Positions 1-6,360 of a stretch of DNA of 8,086 nucleotides are shown here, in pieces. This DNA is from Hyphomicrobiaceae bacterium. GTDB lineage: Bacteria; Pseudomonadota; Alphaproteobacteria; Rhizobiales; Hyphomicrobiaceae. Each line of letters starts with the position of its first letter. The first letter of the stretch is position 1. Location: positions 1 to 8,086 of the forward strand of contig JAFMSC010000173.1 of NCBI GenBank assembly GCA_017353825.1, written 5' to 3'. The translations under genes were made by a program, and so were the position numbers. The notes below the pieces were generated by a model. It worked only from the letters and a program-made list of their open reading frames with translations. It did no database searches and was not told the DNA's origin.

Positions 1-1160
1 CGCGCGCCGGGCTGCACGCGGTAGTGTCCCGCCGTAACAATGCGCTCCCCGGGAGCCAAGCCCTGCTCCACCAGCGCCTGGCCATCGCCGATGCGGCCGA
101 CCTTGAGCTGGCGCAGCTCGGCCTTGCTGTCGCCTGTCACCACGTAAGCGAAGAGGCCGTTGGGGCCGCGCTGCACGGCGCTATCGGGTACCACCACGAC
201 GTTTTTCGCGGTGCTCACCAGGAGGCGCGTCGTCACCGACAGTCCCGGCCACAGCGCGTTGTCCTCGTTGGGGAAGCTGGCCTTGAGCTTGATGGTGCCG
301 CTGGCCGGGTCCACTTGGTTGTCGACGAGCCGCAGGGTGCCTTCGCCGAGCCGGTTGGCTCCGTCCGAGCTGAGCGCCGTCACCTTCAGGGGCCCTTCCT
401 TCAGCGCCTGGTTGATGCTGGGGAGCTGCTGCTCGGGTGCGGTGAAGATTACTGAGATCGGCTTGAGCTGCGTGATGGTGAGGATGCCGGCCTGGTCGGA
501 GGCGTGCACGATGTTGCCCGGATCGATGAGGCGGAAGCCGGCGCGGCCGGTGAGCGGCGAACGGATCGTGGTGTAGGCGAGTTGCACCTTGGCGCTGTCG
601 ATGGCGGCTTGGTCGGCCTGCACCAGCGCGGTGAGGTTGGCGACCTGGGCGGTTCGCTGATCGAGCAGCTGTTGCGTGGACACGCCCTGCTTGGCAAGCG
701 GGATCGTGCGCGCCAAGTCTTGCTTGGCATTGTTCAGGCTGGCCTGGTCCTGCGCCAGCTTGGCCACAGTCTGGTCGAGGGCCGCCTTGAACGGGGCAGG
801 GTCAATCTGAACCAGGAGGTCGCCTTCCTTCAGCATCTGGCCCTCCTCGAAAGCGACCTTGACGACCTGCCCGTCGACGCGCGACCTGACCGTGACGGTG
901 TTGGTGGCCTGCACGGTCCCCAACCCTGTGAGGACGACGGGGAAATCCTTCCTCTCCACCGTGGCGACCTGCACCGGAGCCGGTCTGGATCCTGAAGACG
1001 GGCCTGACGACTGGCCTGAAGATTGGCCTGGCCTGGAGGAGCCGTAGCGCTGCCAGACGCCGAGGCCGGTGTCGAGCACGACCACTGCCGCAAGTAGCCA
1101 CAGGCAGGTCCGAAGCAGAGTCTTCGCCTTGGGATGTCGCCTTTCGGCTCGTTTCGGCAC
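1..1160 (-). CDS. RND efflux membrane-fusion (periplasmic adaptor) protein, MdtA-like, C-terminus cut by window edge
   Basis: HlyD/MFP-family adaptor that would link an inner-membrane RND pump to an outer-membrane channel. The open frame is continuous from the GTG at 1160 to the left edge, about 386 codons, with no stop in the window. An AGGA ribosome site lies 8 bases upstream, and an in-frame TAG sits just beyond it, so few other starts are possible. Residues 15-29 form a hydrophobic signal or anchor segment (TLLRTCLWLLAAVVVL). Residues 40-62 are a Ser/Gly/Pro/Gln-rich linker. Then come the lipoyl-like half (RSRVDGQVVKVAFEEGQMLK), an alpha-hairpin (ALDQTVAKLAQDQASL onward), the second lipoyl half (TIRSPLTGRAGFRLIDPGN) and beta-barrel and membrane-proximal parts ending in APGERIVTAGHYRVQPG. 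The GRxGxRxxDPGNIV motif is typical of MdtA/AcrA-type adaptors. Known relatives are followed by the RND pump gene, which would lie beyond the left edge. The substrate cannot be told from the sequence. Confidence 0.93.
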   Translation of the reverse strand, partial: MPKRAERRHPKAKTLLRTCLWLLAAVVVLDTGLGVWQRYGSSRPGQSSGQSSGPSSGSRPAPVQVATVERKDFPVVLTGLGTVQATNTVTVRSRVDGQVVKVAFEEGQMLKEGDLLVQIDPAPFKAALDQTVAKLAQDQASLNNAKQDLARTIPLAKQGVSTQQLLDQRTAQVANLTALVQADQAAIDSAKVQLAYTTIRSPLTGRAGFRLIDPGNIVHASDQAGILTITQLKPISVIFTAPEQQLPSINQALKEGPLKVTALSSDGANRLGEGTLRLVDNQVDPASGTIKLKASFPNEDNALWPGLSVTTRLLVSTAKNVVVVPDSAVQRGPNGLFAYVVTGDSKAELRQLKVGRIGDGQALVEQGLAPGERIVTAGHYRVQPGA

Positions 1161-1627
1161 GAGTGCGATCCTGCAAACCAGGCGCCGCACGGCGAGCGTG
1201 ATGCGCCCGGCTCGTTTCCGCTACGCGCACATAACGGCGGCGCTCGTGGCGCCCCGTCGTGCACCGCCGTGGACGGCGAAGTGTATGGCGGCTAGCTGGC
1301 TACTTCGCACCGACAGTTCGCGCTTCTTAAAGATTCGTAGTTAACATCAAGGCTTTGTGAACTGAAGGGCGTTCTGGACTGCGCGGCGGCGATGATCGGG
1401 GGCCAGATCCCCGTGGCCAGGCGCTGCAGCTTCAGTCTAGACTGAAATACCCGTTCACAGAGCTTTCCGCACGACCCTCCTGGTGCTGATGTCGCACTCG
1501 GTTGGCGCCCTGTCCGATCGGGGGCACAAAGACGGCCGGCAGCGGCCGGCCCGACTGGCCATCGCTGACGGCGTGAGTTAGGGAAGGTCCCACGTTGTTG
1601 CTTGTGCACAGGAGCAGGAGCAGGTTG
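1161..1627. other. divergent intergenic region, no gene seen
   Basis: These 467 bases separate the leftward efflux adaptor from the rightward exported protein. I see no convincing coding frame. The region holds the 16-base palindrome at 1431-1446, listed separately. A 10-base direct repeat, GATCGGGGGC, occurs at 1394-1403 and 1516-1525, flanking the palindrome. The stretch at about 1325-1365 is the most A/T-rich part and is the likeliest place for a promoter of the adaptor gene. On the minus strand it offers TTCACA, 16 bases, then TACGAA, a weak -35/-10 match only. Confidence 0.6.
1431..1446. promoter_or_regulatory. perfect 16-base palindrome, candidate operator
   Basis: TTCAGTCTAGACTGAA reads identically on both strands, 8 bases per half-site with no spacer. 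It lies between two divergent genes, about 270 bases before the efflux adaptor start and 180 before the exported protein start. Dimeric repressors of the TetR or MarR type often bind such sites near efflux genes. No regulator gene is present in the window, so the assignment is inference from position and symmetry. Confidence 0.45.
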
Positions 1628-2173
1628 ATGCAGACGATTGAGACATCGCGCTTCGCGGGGCATGCCGTTGCAAGCGCCCGGGCTGCCCGCGCGCTCGCCC
1701 GCAAGCTGGCATGGGCCGCCCCGTGGGTGCTCGCCATTACATTGGTATGGAGGGTGCCCGAGTCGCGCGCGGAGTCGCTGTTCGACAGCCTGATAGGCTC
1801 TTGGTCCGGGCAGGGGCAGATCCGCTACGACAACGGGCAGTCTGAGGGTGTACGCTGTACGGCCTACTACACCGGGGGCGGCGACAAGCTGCGGCTGGCC
1901 ATCCGATGCCGCAGCGCCACCACCGAGGTGGAGATCCGCGGGCAGCTGACGGCCGAGGGCCAGAAGCTCACCGGCACGTGGGAGGAGCGGACCTTCAATG
2001 CCTCCGGCGAGGCCAGCGGACGGGTCATCGGCGACAAGATGAGCCTGTCCGTGACCGGCGGCGGCTTCAAGGGTGTGATGTCCGTGAGCCACGTCGGCCC
2101 CAAACAGGTGGTGACCATCTCCACCGAGGGCATCCGGATGCGCAGCGTCAACGTCACCATGGGCAAGGGTTAG
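1628..2173 (+). CDS. small exported protein of unknown function
   Basis: A 181-residue protein. The ATG at 1628 is chosen because a purine-rich site (AGGAGCAGG) lies just upstream; a TTG at 1595 in the same frame has no such support. The N-terminus carries several arginines (residues 8-26), then a hydrophobic stretch (about 27-41) and a signal-peptidase-like site after ESRA at residue 48. The mature part (about 133 residues) begins ESLFDSLIGSWSGQGQIRY and is rich in short alternating segments, consistent with a beta-sheet fold. It has exactly two cysteines, C77 and C94, which could form a disulfide in the periplasm. The pattern SWSGxGxI...C...Y...LRC resembles a group of unnamed exported proteins I recall from Rhizobiales; no function is known to me. 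It is transcribed away from the efflux adaptor and is 164 bases ahead of the lipid-transport operon. Confidence 0.75.
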   Translation: MQTIETSRFAGHAVASARAARALARKLAWAAPWVLAITLVWRVPESRAESLFDSLIGSWSGQGQIRYDNGQSEGVRCTAYYTGGGDKLRLAIRCRSATTEVEIRGQLTAEGQKLTGTWEERTFNASGEASGRVIGDKMSLSVTGGGFKGVMSVSHVGPKQVVTISTEGIRMRSVNVTMGKG

Positions 2174-2191
2174 CGGTGGGCCGCCGTCGCC

Positions 2192-2205
2192 GCCGCCGCG
2201 GCGGC
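2192..2205. repeat. 14-base GC palindrome after the exported-protein gene
   Basis: GCCGCCGCGGCGGC is fully self-complementary and begins 18 bases after the preceding stop codon. It could help end transcription or protect the mRNA 3' end, but it has no loop and no following T-run, so it is not a standard intrinsic terminator. In DNA this GC-rich it may also be chance. Confidence 0.25.
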
Positions 2206-2337
2206 AACGATGCCGCGCCTGCAGCGTCCTGGCGTGCACGCTTGGGGGACCCACGCATGGCCCCCGGCGCCGCAATTCGGCCGCGGCCAAGCATCAGGGA
2301 GGGGCGCTTAGGCGGACCCATCTGACCGGAGGGAGCC

Positions 2338-3468
2338 TTGATCCTGGAGCCTCTGCTGAACGGCCGGGTCGTGAATGACCGCCTGGTGCTCGCCGCCGGC
2401 GGGGCGTGGACGGCGGCCAATGCGCGCCAGCTGGAGCGCCTGATCGAAGGCGCACGGGCCTCCGAAGCAGGCGCCCTATCGCTCGACCTGCGCGAGGTGC
2501 GCGCCCTCGACACCTATGGCGCGTGGCTGGTGGAGCGCTTGGTCCGCGATTGGCAGGCCCGGAACCTGGATGCCGAGATCACCGGCCTGCCGGAGCGCTA
2601 TCGCACTCTGCTTGGAGGCATTCACACTGCCAACCGCGAAGCCCTCCCGGCCCCGAGCCGGGAGAGCCCGCTGGTGTCGGCGGTGGCGGGGTTGGGTCGT
2701 CGTGTGGCCGGGGCCGGGCATGGCCTCGTCCCTTTCCTCAACATGCTGGGCGCTCTGGGGACGGTGACGACGCGGGCGCTGGCGCGGCCCTACACCTTCC
2801 GGTTCACCTCCTTCGTACACCATCTCGACCGCGTCGGCCTTCAGGCGGTCCCTATCATCCTCCTCATCACCTTCCTGATCGGCGGCATCATCGCCCAGCA
2901 GGGCATCTTCCATTTCCGCAAGTTCGGCGCCGACGTCTATGTGGTGGACTTGGTCGGCATCCTGGTGCTGCGTGAGATTGGGGTGCTGATCGTCGCCATC
3001 ATGGTGGCCGGCCGCTCGGGCAGCTCCTACACCGCCGAACTCGGCTCGATGAAGATGCGCGAGGAGATCGACGCCTTGCATACCATGGGGCGCGATCCCG
3101 TCGAGGTGCTGATCCTGCCGCGCGTGCTGGCCCTCGTTATCGCCCTGCCGCTGCTGACCTTCCTGGGTTCCATGGCGGCGCTCTACGGCGGCTGCCTGGT
3201 GGCGTGGCTTTACGGCGGCATGGCGCCAGAGACCTTCATCGTCCGCCTCAAGGAAGCCATCTCGCTGACCCATTTCAAGGTCGGAATGATCAAGGCTCCG
3301 TTCATGGCGCTCGTAATCGGCATCGTTGCGTGCGCGGAAGGGCTGCGTGTGAAGGGCAGCGCCGAATCGCTCGGGCTCCAGACCACCACGTCGGTGGTGA
3401 AATCGATCTTCCTGGTGATTGTGCTGGATGGCATGTTCGCTATGTTCTTTGCTTCCATCGATATGTGA
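2338..3468 (+). CDS. mlaE: MlaE-family lipid ABC transporter permease with N-terminal STAS-like domain
   Basis: Inner-membrane permease of an MCE-linked phospholipid transporter, 376 residues. Known MlaE without the extra domain is about 260 residues. Residues 1 to about 100 look like a STAS domain: LDLREVRALDTYGAWLV matches the VDL...DT.G core of MlaB, with D58-T59-x-G61. The rest is the MlaE/DUF140 permease: hydrophobic segments from about residue 175, the family motif around LREIGVLIVAIMVAGRSG (211-228), TAELGSMKMREEIDAL (232-247), and further membrane helices to the end (SIFLVIVLDGMFAMFFA). The TTG start is supported by a GGAGGGAG site at 2328-2335 and by an in-frame TGA at 2323-2325, which rules out an upstream start; a GTG at 2371 is a weaker alternative. 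First gene of the operon, 12 bases before the ATPase gene. The fused STAS domain probably does the job of a separate MlaB. Confidence 0.93.
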   Translation: MILEPLLNGRVVNDRLVLAAGGAWTAANARQLERLIEGARASEAGALSLDLREVRALDTYGAWLVERLVRDWQARNLDAEITGLPERYRTLLGGIHTANREALPAPSRESPLVSAVAGLGRRVAGAGHGLVPFLNMLGALGTVTTRALARPYTFRFTSFVHHLDRVGLQAVPIILLITFLIGGIIAQQGIFHFRKFGADVYVVDLVGILVLREIGVLIVAIMVAGRSGSSYTAELGSMKMREEIDALHTMGRDPVEVLILPRVLALVIALPLLTFLGSMAALYGGCLVAWLYGGMAPETFIVRLKEAISLTHFKVGMIKAPFMALVIGIVACAEGLRVKGSAESLGLQTTTSVVKSIFLVIVLDGMFAMFFASIDM

Positions 3469-3480
3469 CCGAGTGGCGCC

Positions 3481-4260
3481 GTGAGCGATGCCGTCATCTG
3501 CGTGCGCGACCTCGTTGTGGGCTTCGGCGCCCACACCGTGCTCGACGGGCTCTCCCTCGAGGTTGAGGCAGGCGAGATTCTGGGGCTCGTGGGTGGCTCG
3601 GGGAGCGGCAAGTCGGTGCTCTTGCGTACCATCATCGGTCTCCTGCCCAAGCGCCGTGGCTCCATCGAGGTGCTGGGGACCGATCTCGACCGCGCCGGCG
3701 AGGCGCAGGCCCGCGCTGTGGAGCGCCGTTGGGGGGTCTTGTTCCAGCAAGGCGCGCTGTTCTCCTCGCTGACGGCGATGGAGAACGTCGAGTTCCCCAT
3801 GCGCGAATACCTGGGCCTGTCGGACCGGCTGCGCCGGGAGGTGGCGAGAGCCAAGCTCGAGATGGTCGGGCTCACGGCCGTCGACGGCGCCAAGCTGCCC
3901 GCCGAGCTTTCCGGTGGCATGACCAAGCGCGTGGCACTCGCCCGCGCCCTGGCGCTCGACCCCGAGATCGTCTTCCTCGACGAGCCAACATCGGGGCTCG
4001 ACCCGATCGCGGCTGGCGACTTCGACGCCCTGATCAGGACATTGCAGCAGACGCTCGGTCTCACCGTATTCATGGTCACCCACGACCTGGAGAGCCTCCA
4101 CACGGTCGCCGACCGCATCGCGGTGCTGGCCGACGGCAAGGTGGTGGCGGACGGACCGATTGCGGCGATGCTCGCCTCGGAGCATCCGTGGGTGAAGCGC
4201 TACTTTCGAGGCAGACGCGCCCAGCTGCTCGCCGAGCGGCTGGCACAGGCACCAAGCTGA
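3481..4260 (+). CDS. mlaF: MlaF-family ABC transporter ATPase
   Basis: ATP-binding subunit that powers the MlaE-type permease, acting on the cytoplasmic face of the inner membrane; 259 residues, normal for the family. All nucleotide-binding motifs are intact: Walker A GGSGSGKS (38-45), Q-loop in LFQQGALFSSLT (Q89/Q90), signature LSGGM (143-147), Walker B IVFLDEP with D167 and catalytic E168, D-loop SGLDP (171-175), and H-loop H201 in MVTHD. The wording GVLFQQGALFSSLT and LSGGMTKRVALARA is characteristic of the MlaF group within ABC ATPases. The GTG start has only a weak purine site (GAGTGG), so translation may depend on the permease gene ending 12 bases upstream. The C-terminal tail after about residue 235 (VKRYFRGRRAQ...) is also usual for MlaF. 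Confidence 0.96.
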   Translation: MSDAVICVRDLVVGFGAHTVLDGLSLEVEAGEILGLVGGSGSGKSVLLRTIIGLLPKRRGSIEVLGTDLDRAGEAQARAVERRWGVLFQQGALFSSLTAMENVEFPMREYLGLSDRLRREVARAKLEMVGLTAVDGAKLPAELSGGMTKRVALARALALDPEIVFLDEPTSGLDPIAAGDFDALIRTLQQTLGLTVFMVTHDLESLHTVADRIAVLADGKVVADGPIAAMLASEHPWVKRYFRGRRAQLLAERLAQAPS

Positions 4261-4272
4261 CGCAGGGCTCCC

Positions 4273-5415
4273 GTGGAAAACCAAGCGCGCTATGTCGTCA
4301 TCGGACTGTTCACGCTCGCCGTGACCATGGCCGGCTTTGCCTTCGTCTACTGGCTGCAGAATGCGGGCGGCCTCGGGCAGCGGGCGCTCTACCAGATCCA
4401 ATTTGAGTCTCCGGTGTCAGGCCTCTTGAAAGGCGGGGCCGTGCTCTTCAACGGCATCCGCGTCGGCGAGGTGTCCGAGATCGGTCTTTCCGCACAGAAT
4501 CCCAAGCAGGTGCAGGTGCTGATTGCCGTGGATAAAGCCACGCCGGTGCGGGCGGACACCAAGGTCGACGTGGAGTTCCAGGGCCTCACCGGAGCCACGG
4601 CGATCGCGCTGCGCGGCGGCAGCCCGACGGCGCCCGCACTCAGCGCCGCCGGCGGTGCGCCGCCGCTCATTGTGGCCGACGGGGCCGTAACCCAGACCCT
4701 GACGGCAGCGGCGCGGGAAGCTCTGCGGCGCCTCGATGCGATCCTGGTGGAGAATGCCGAGCCGCTCAAGAGCACCCTCGGCAACCTCAACACGTTCACG
4801 GCCGCGCTCGCCCGCAACTCCGACAAGCTCGACGGCATCGTGGCCGGCCTGGAGCGCTTGACCGGCGGCGGCGCCATGGGTCCGCTCACCACCTACGACT
4901 TGACGGCACCGCGCGAGTTCCCGTCCATCGAGAAGACGACGGCCGCACAGATCGTGGTGCCCGACCCGACCGCGCCGATTTCGCTCGACAATCAGAAGAT
5001 GCTCCCCCCCTTCCCGGAGGCGACCGGCTACGGCAATGCGCAATGGGCCGACACGATCCCGAAACTGGTTCAGGCCAAGGTGGTGCAGGCGCTGGAGAAC
5101 TCCAACTACGTGGGCGCTGTGAGCCGGCCGCTCGAGAGCCTCGCGCCCGACTATCAACTGCTGATCGACATCCGCCAGTTCCGCCTTCCGCCGAAGCTGG
5201 GCGGCGCGGCGGAGGTGGAGTTCGGCGCCAAGGTGTTGGGCAGCGGCGGGCGCATCCTCGCCAGCAAGGTATTCTCCGCCAAGGCGGCACGGGACGCCGC
5301 CGACGCGCCGGCGGCGGTCGCCGCCGTCGATGAAGCCTTCGGCAAGGCCGCCGCCGAGCTCGTGAAATGGGTCCCGCAGGTCCTCGAATCCCAGCCGCCG
5401 CCCAAACAGCCCTAG
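4273..5415 (+). CDS. mlaD: MCE (MlaD-like) protein fused to a PqiC/ABC_trans_aux-like domain
   Basis: Substrate-binding subunit of the transporter, 380 residues. Residues 7-29 form one membrane helix with a short cytoplasmic N-terminus, as in MlaD. Residues about 39-115 are the MCE domain, with the signature SGLLKGGAVLFNGIRVGEV (49-67). Residues about 140-195 are helical (AAAREALRRLDAILVENAEP and following). From about residue 205 the sequence changes: TTYDLTAP (206-213), a QIVVPDPTAP strand, NAQWADTIPKLVQAKVVQAL (255-274), then YQLLIDIRQF and a helical end. This is the layout of ABC-type transport auxiliary lipoproteins (PqiC/YmbA, PF03886). The length is close to MlaD (about 183) plus PqiC (about 187). 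No lipobox cysteine is present, so the domain would be held by the N-terminal helix. Start GTG, with AGGG five bases upstream; 12 bases after the ATPase gene. The MCE call is firm; the second domain is by motif reading. Confidence 0.92.
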   Translation: MENQARYVVIGLFTLAVTMAGFAFVYWLQNAGGLGQRALYQIQFESPVSGLLKGGAVLFNGIRVGEVSEIGLSAQNPKQVQVLIAVDKATPVRADTKVDVEFQGLTGATAIALRGGSPTAPALSAAGGAPPLIVADGAVTQTLTAAAREALRRLDAILVENAEPLKSTLGNLNTFTAALARNSDKLDGIVAGLERLTGGGAMGPLTTYDLTAPREFPSIEKTTAAQIVVPDPTAPISLDNQKMLPPFPEATGYGNAQWADTIPKLVQAKVVQALENSNYVGAVSRPLESLAPDYQLLIDIRQFRLPPKLGGAAEVEFGAKVLGSGGRILASKVFSAKAARDAADAPAAVAAVDEAFGKAAAELVKWVPQVLESQPPPKQP

Positions 5416-5482
5416 GTTGGAGCGAGTGCCGCGAACGGCAATTCTGGGCGCATGGTACGGTTGAGTGCGCGCTTGGCTTGAT
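5416..5482. other. convergent gap with a small hairpin
   Basis: This 67-base gap separates the ends of two converging genes. It contains TGCCG-CGAA-CGGCA at 5427-5440, a 5-base perfect stem with a four-base loop, followed by ATTCT. It could be a weak terminator for the transporter operon, but the stem is short and there is no real T-run. Confidence 0.3.
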
Positions 5483-5851
5483 CTACTCCAGGTCCCATAC
5501 CGCGACGATGCGGAACGTGCGCAACGTGCCATCGCGCTCCTTGATCGAGACGTACTCGCCGGGGATGAACCGGTGGCGGTCGAACTTGAAGCCGGGCTCG
5601 TCGTCATCGGTGGACTTGGGGTCGTAATCGAACGCCCAGCCGCCGCCGCGATGCACCAGGCGGCCCACCGGTTTGTCCTCGCCCGGCCAAAAGCGGAGCA
5701 CGCGGCAGCGCTCGCGCTCCTTGCGCCACTCGTCATGGTCGATGTACCCCTCGTGGTTGAGCGGGGCGGCGAACTCGTAGCCGCGCTCGCGGCTGCCGGC
5801 TGGGAACTCGGGGTCGCGCGCGAGCTCCAGCTTGATGCGCTTCATCGTCAT
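5483..5851 (-). CDS. conserved small soluble protein of unknown function
   Basis: A 122-residue, highly charged protein with no signal peptide or membrane segment, so probably cytoplasmic. The ATG at 5851 is preceded by GAGGAG eight bases upstream; a second in-frame ATG two codons later (MTMKRIK) is less well placed. It begins MKRIKLELARDPEFPAGS and has notable stretches DHDEWRKERERCRVLRFWPG, GRLVHRGGGWAFDYDP and HRFIPGEYVSIKERDG, ending in TFRIVAVWDLE. It contains a single cysteine in the ERCRVLRFW stretch. I recall proteins of this pattern as unnamed, widespread alphaproteobacterial hypotheticals; I know of no assigned function. It is transcribed toward the lipid-transport operon and has no operon partner in the window. 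Its upstream region is repeat-rich (5895-5976), which may bear on its expression. Confidence 0.8.
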   Translation of the reverse strand: MTMKRIKLELARDPEFPAGSRERGYEFAAPLNHEGYIDHDEWRKERERCRVLRFWPGEDKPVGRLVHRGGGWAFDYDPKSTDDDEPGFKFDRHRFIPGEYVSIKERDGTLRTFRIVAVWDLE

Positions 5852-5894
5852 GGCGGCTGCTCCTCGGGCCTGGCGGCCCAGCTTGTCTGTGCCG

Positions 5895-5923
5895 TCTCTC
5901 TCTCTCTCTAGGCCTCTCTAGGC
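5895..5923. repeat. TC dinucleotide tract with a duplicated CTCTCTAGGC
   Basis: Positions 5895-5909 are seven and a half TC units. The end of this tract overlaps a 10-base unit, CTCTCTAGGC, present in tandem at 5904-5913 and 5914-5923. On the minus strand it is a GA-rich stretch about 44-72 bases ahead of the start codon of the unknown gene at 5851, so it lies in its leader or promoter. Confidence 0.9.
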
Positions 5924-5938
5924 GTCCGTCAGGGTGGC

Positions 5939-5976
5939 CCATTTGATCGCAGTCCCGATTGATCGCAGTCAAATGG
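5939..5976. promoter_or_regulatory. nested direct and inverted repeats, candidate regulatory site
   Basis: TTGATCGCAGTC occurs twice, at 5943-5954 and 5959-5970, a period of 16 bases. The outer ends form an inverted repeat: CCATTTGA at 5939-5946 and TCAAATGG at 5969-5976. The site is about 90-125 bases upstream of the leftward unknown gene. On the minus strand it includes TTGACT, a possible -35 element, but I see no good -10 at the right distance. A binding site for a regulator is the simplest reading; this is inference. Confidence 0.45.
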
Positions 5977-6185
5977 CACGCCGCAACGTGGGGACCCCGA
6001 GCTTGGTTTCGCTTGCTTGGCTTGAAGCCGGGTCGGCGGCAACGATGCTATGCTACCAGCCGCGCTGCCCGCGCCCGATCTCAGCCGTCGTGCGGCGCCG
6101 GCACACGCAATTCTCGCAAGCTCCTCGGGCGAACACAAGTCGAGCGAACCCGGGCAGCCGCGGTGTGGTGAGCGGCGTCAGGGGC

Positions 6186-6209
6186 GAGCACGCCCGGGGT
6201 GTCGTGCTC
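6186..6209. repeat. stem-loop with 7-base perfect stem
   Basis: GAGCACG at 6186-6192 and CGTGCTC at 6203-6209 can pair around a 10-base loop. It is 150 bases before the hydrolase start and has no T-run, so it is not an obvious terminator. Function unknown; chance is possible in GC-rich DNA. Confidence 0.35.
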
Positions 6210-6360
6210 AGTCTAGGTCTCCGGCGATGAGCGCTCGCAGGTTCCTCGGTCGCGCCGCCCGCCGTCTCAGTCCTCCTCCCAAGGCCGGCAAACCTGGTCG
6301 CTGGCCCCTGAAAACAGGCCCTGCTAGGGTGCCGCGCTTCCGATCACAGAAGGCGCTCCC

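Larger units (their letters stand above)
5852..6360. other. intergenic region, no gene seen
   Basis: These 509 bases lie between the starts of the leftward unknown gene and the rightward hydrolase gene. Short open frames exist but their translations are arginine-rich and look like noise. The region holds the repeats at 5895-5923 and 5939-5976 and the stem-loop at 6186-6209, listed separately. It also has a small inverted repeat GGCTT-G-AAGCC at 6019-6029 and a self-complementary GAGCGCTC near 6228. No tRNA or known riboswitch form was recognised. Confidence 0.6.

Noticed and set aside
2199..2213. CGGCGGCAACGATGC shared between two spacers (also 6034-6048)
   Set aside because: The 15-base match does not extend on either side and no third copy was seen, so chance in GC-rich DNA is the simpler explanation than a dispersed repeat.
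1292..2290. 332-codon open frame on the minus strand
   Set aside because: It covers the exported-protein gene in antisense and the divergent spacer; its composition is that of a shadow frame and no ribosome site or family motif was seen.
2476..4401. 641-codon open frame on the minus strand opposite the transporter operon
   Set aside because: It lies antisense to the permease and ATPase genes, whose motifs are intact. Its translation is rich in His, Gly, Arg, Asp and Glu with no recognisable domain, as expected opposite GC-rich genes.
4417..5736. 439-codon open frame on the minus strand
   Set aside because: It is antisense to the MCE gene and overlaps the real minus-strand gene at 5483-5851 in another frame. 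No domain is visible.
5934..6230. Plus-strand frame of 98 codons in the long spacer
   Set aside because: It begins inside the repeat cluster, lacks a ribosome site, and gives an arginine- and serine-rich translation without hydrophobic or motif structure.
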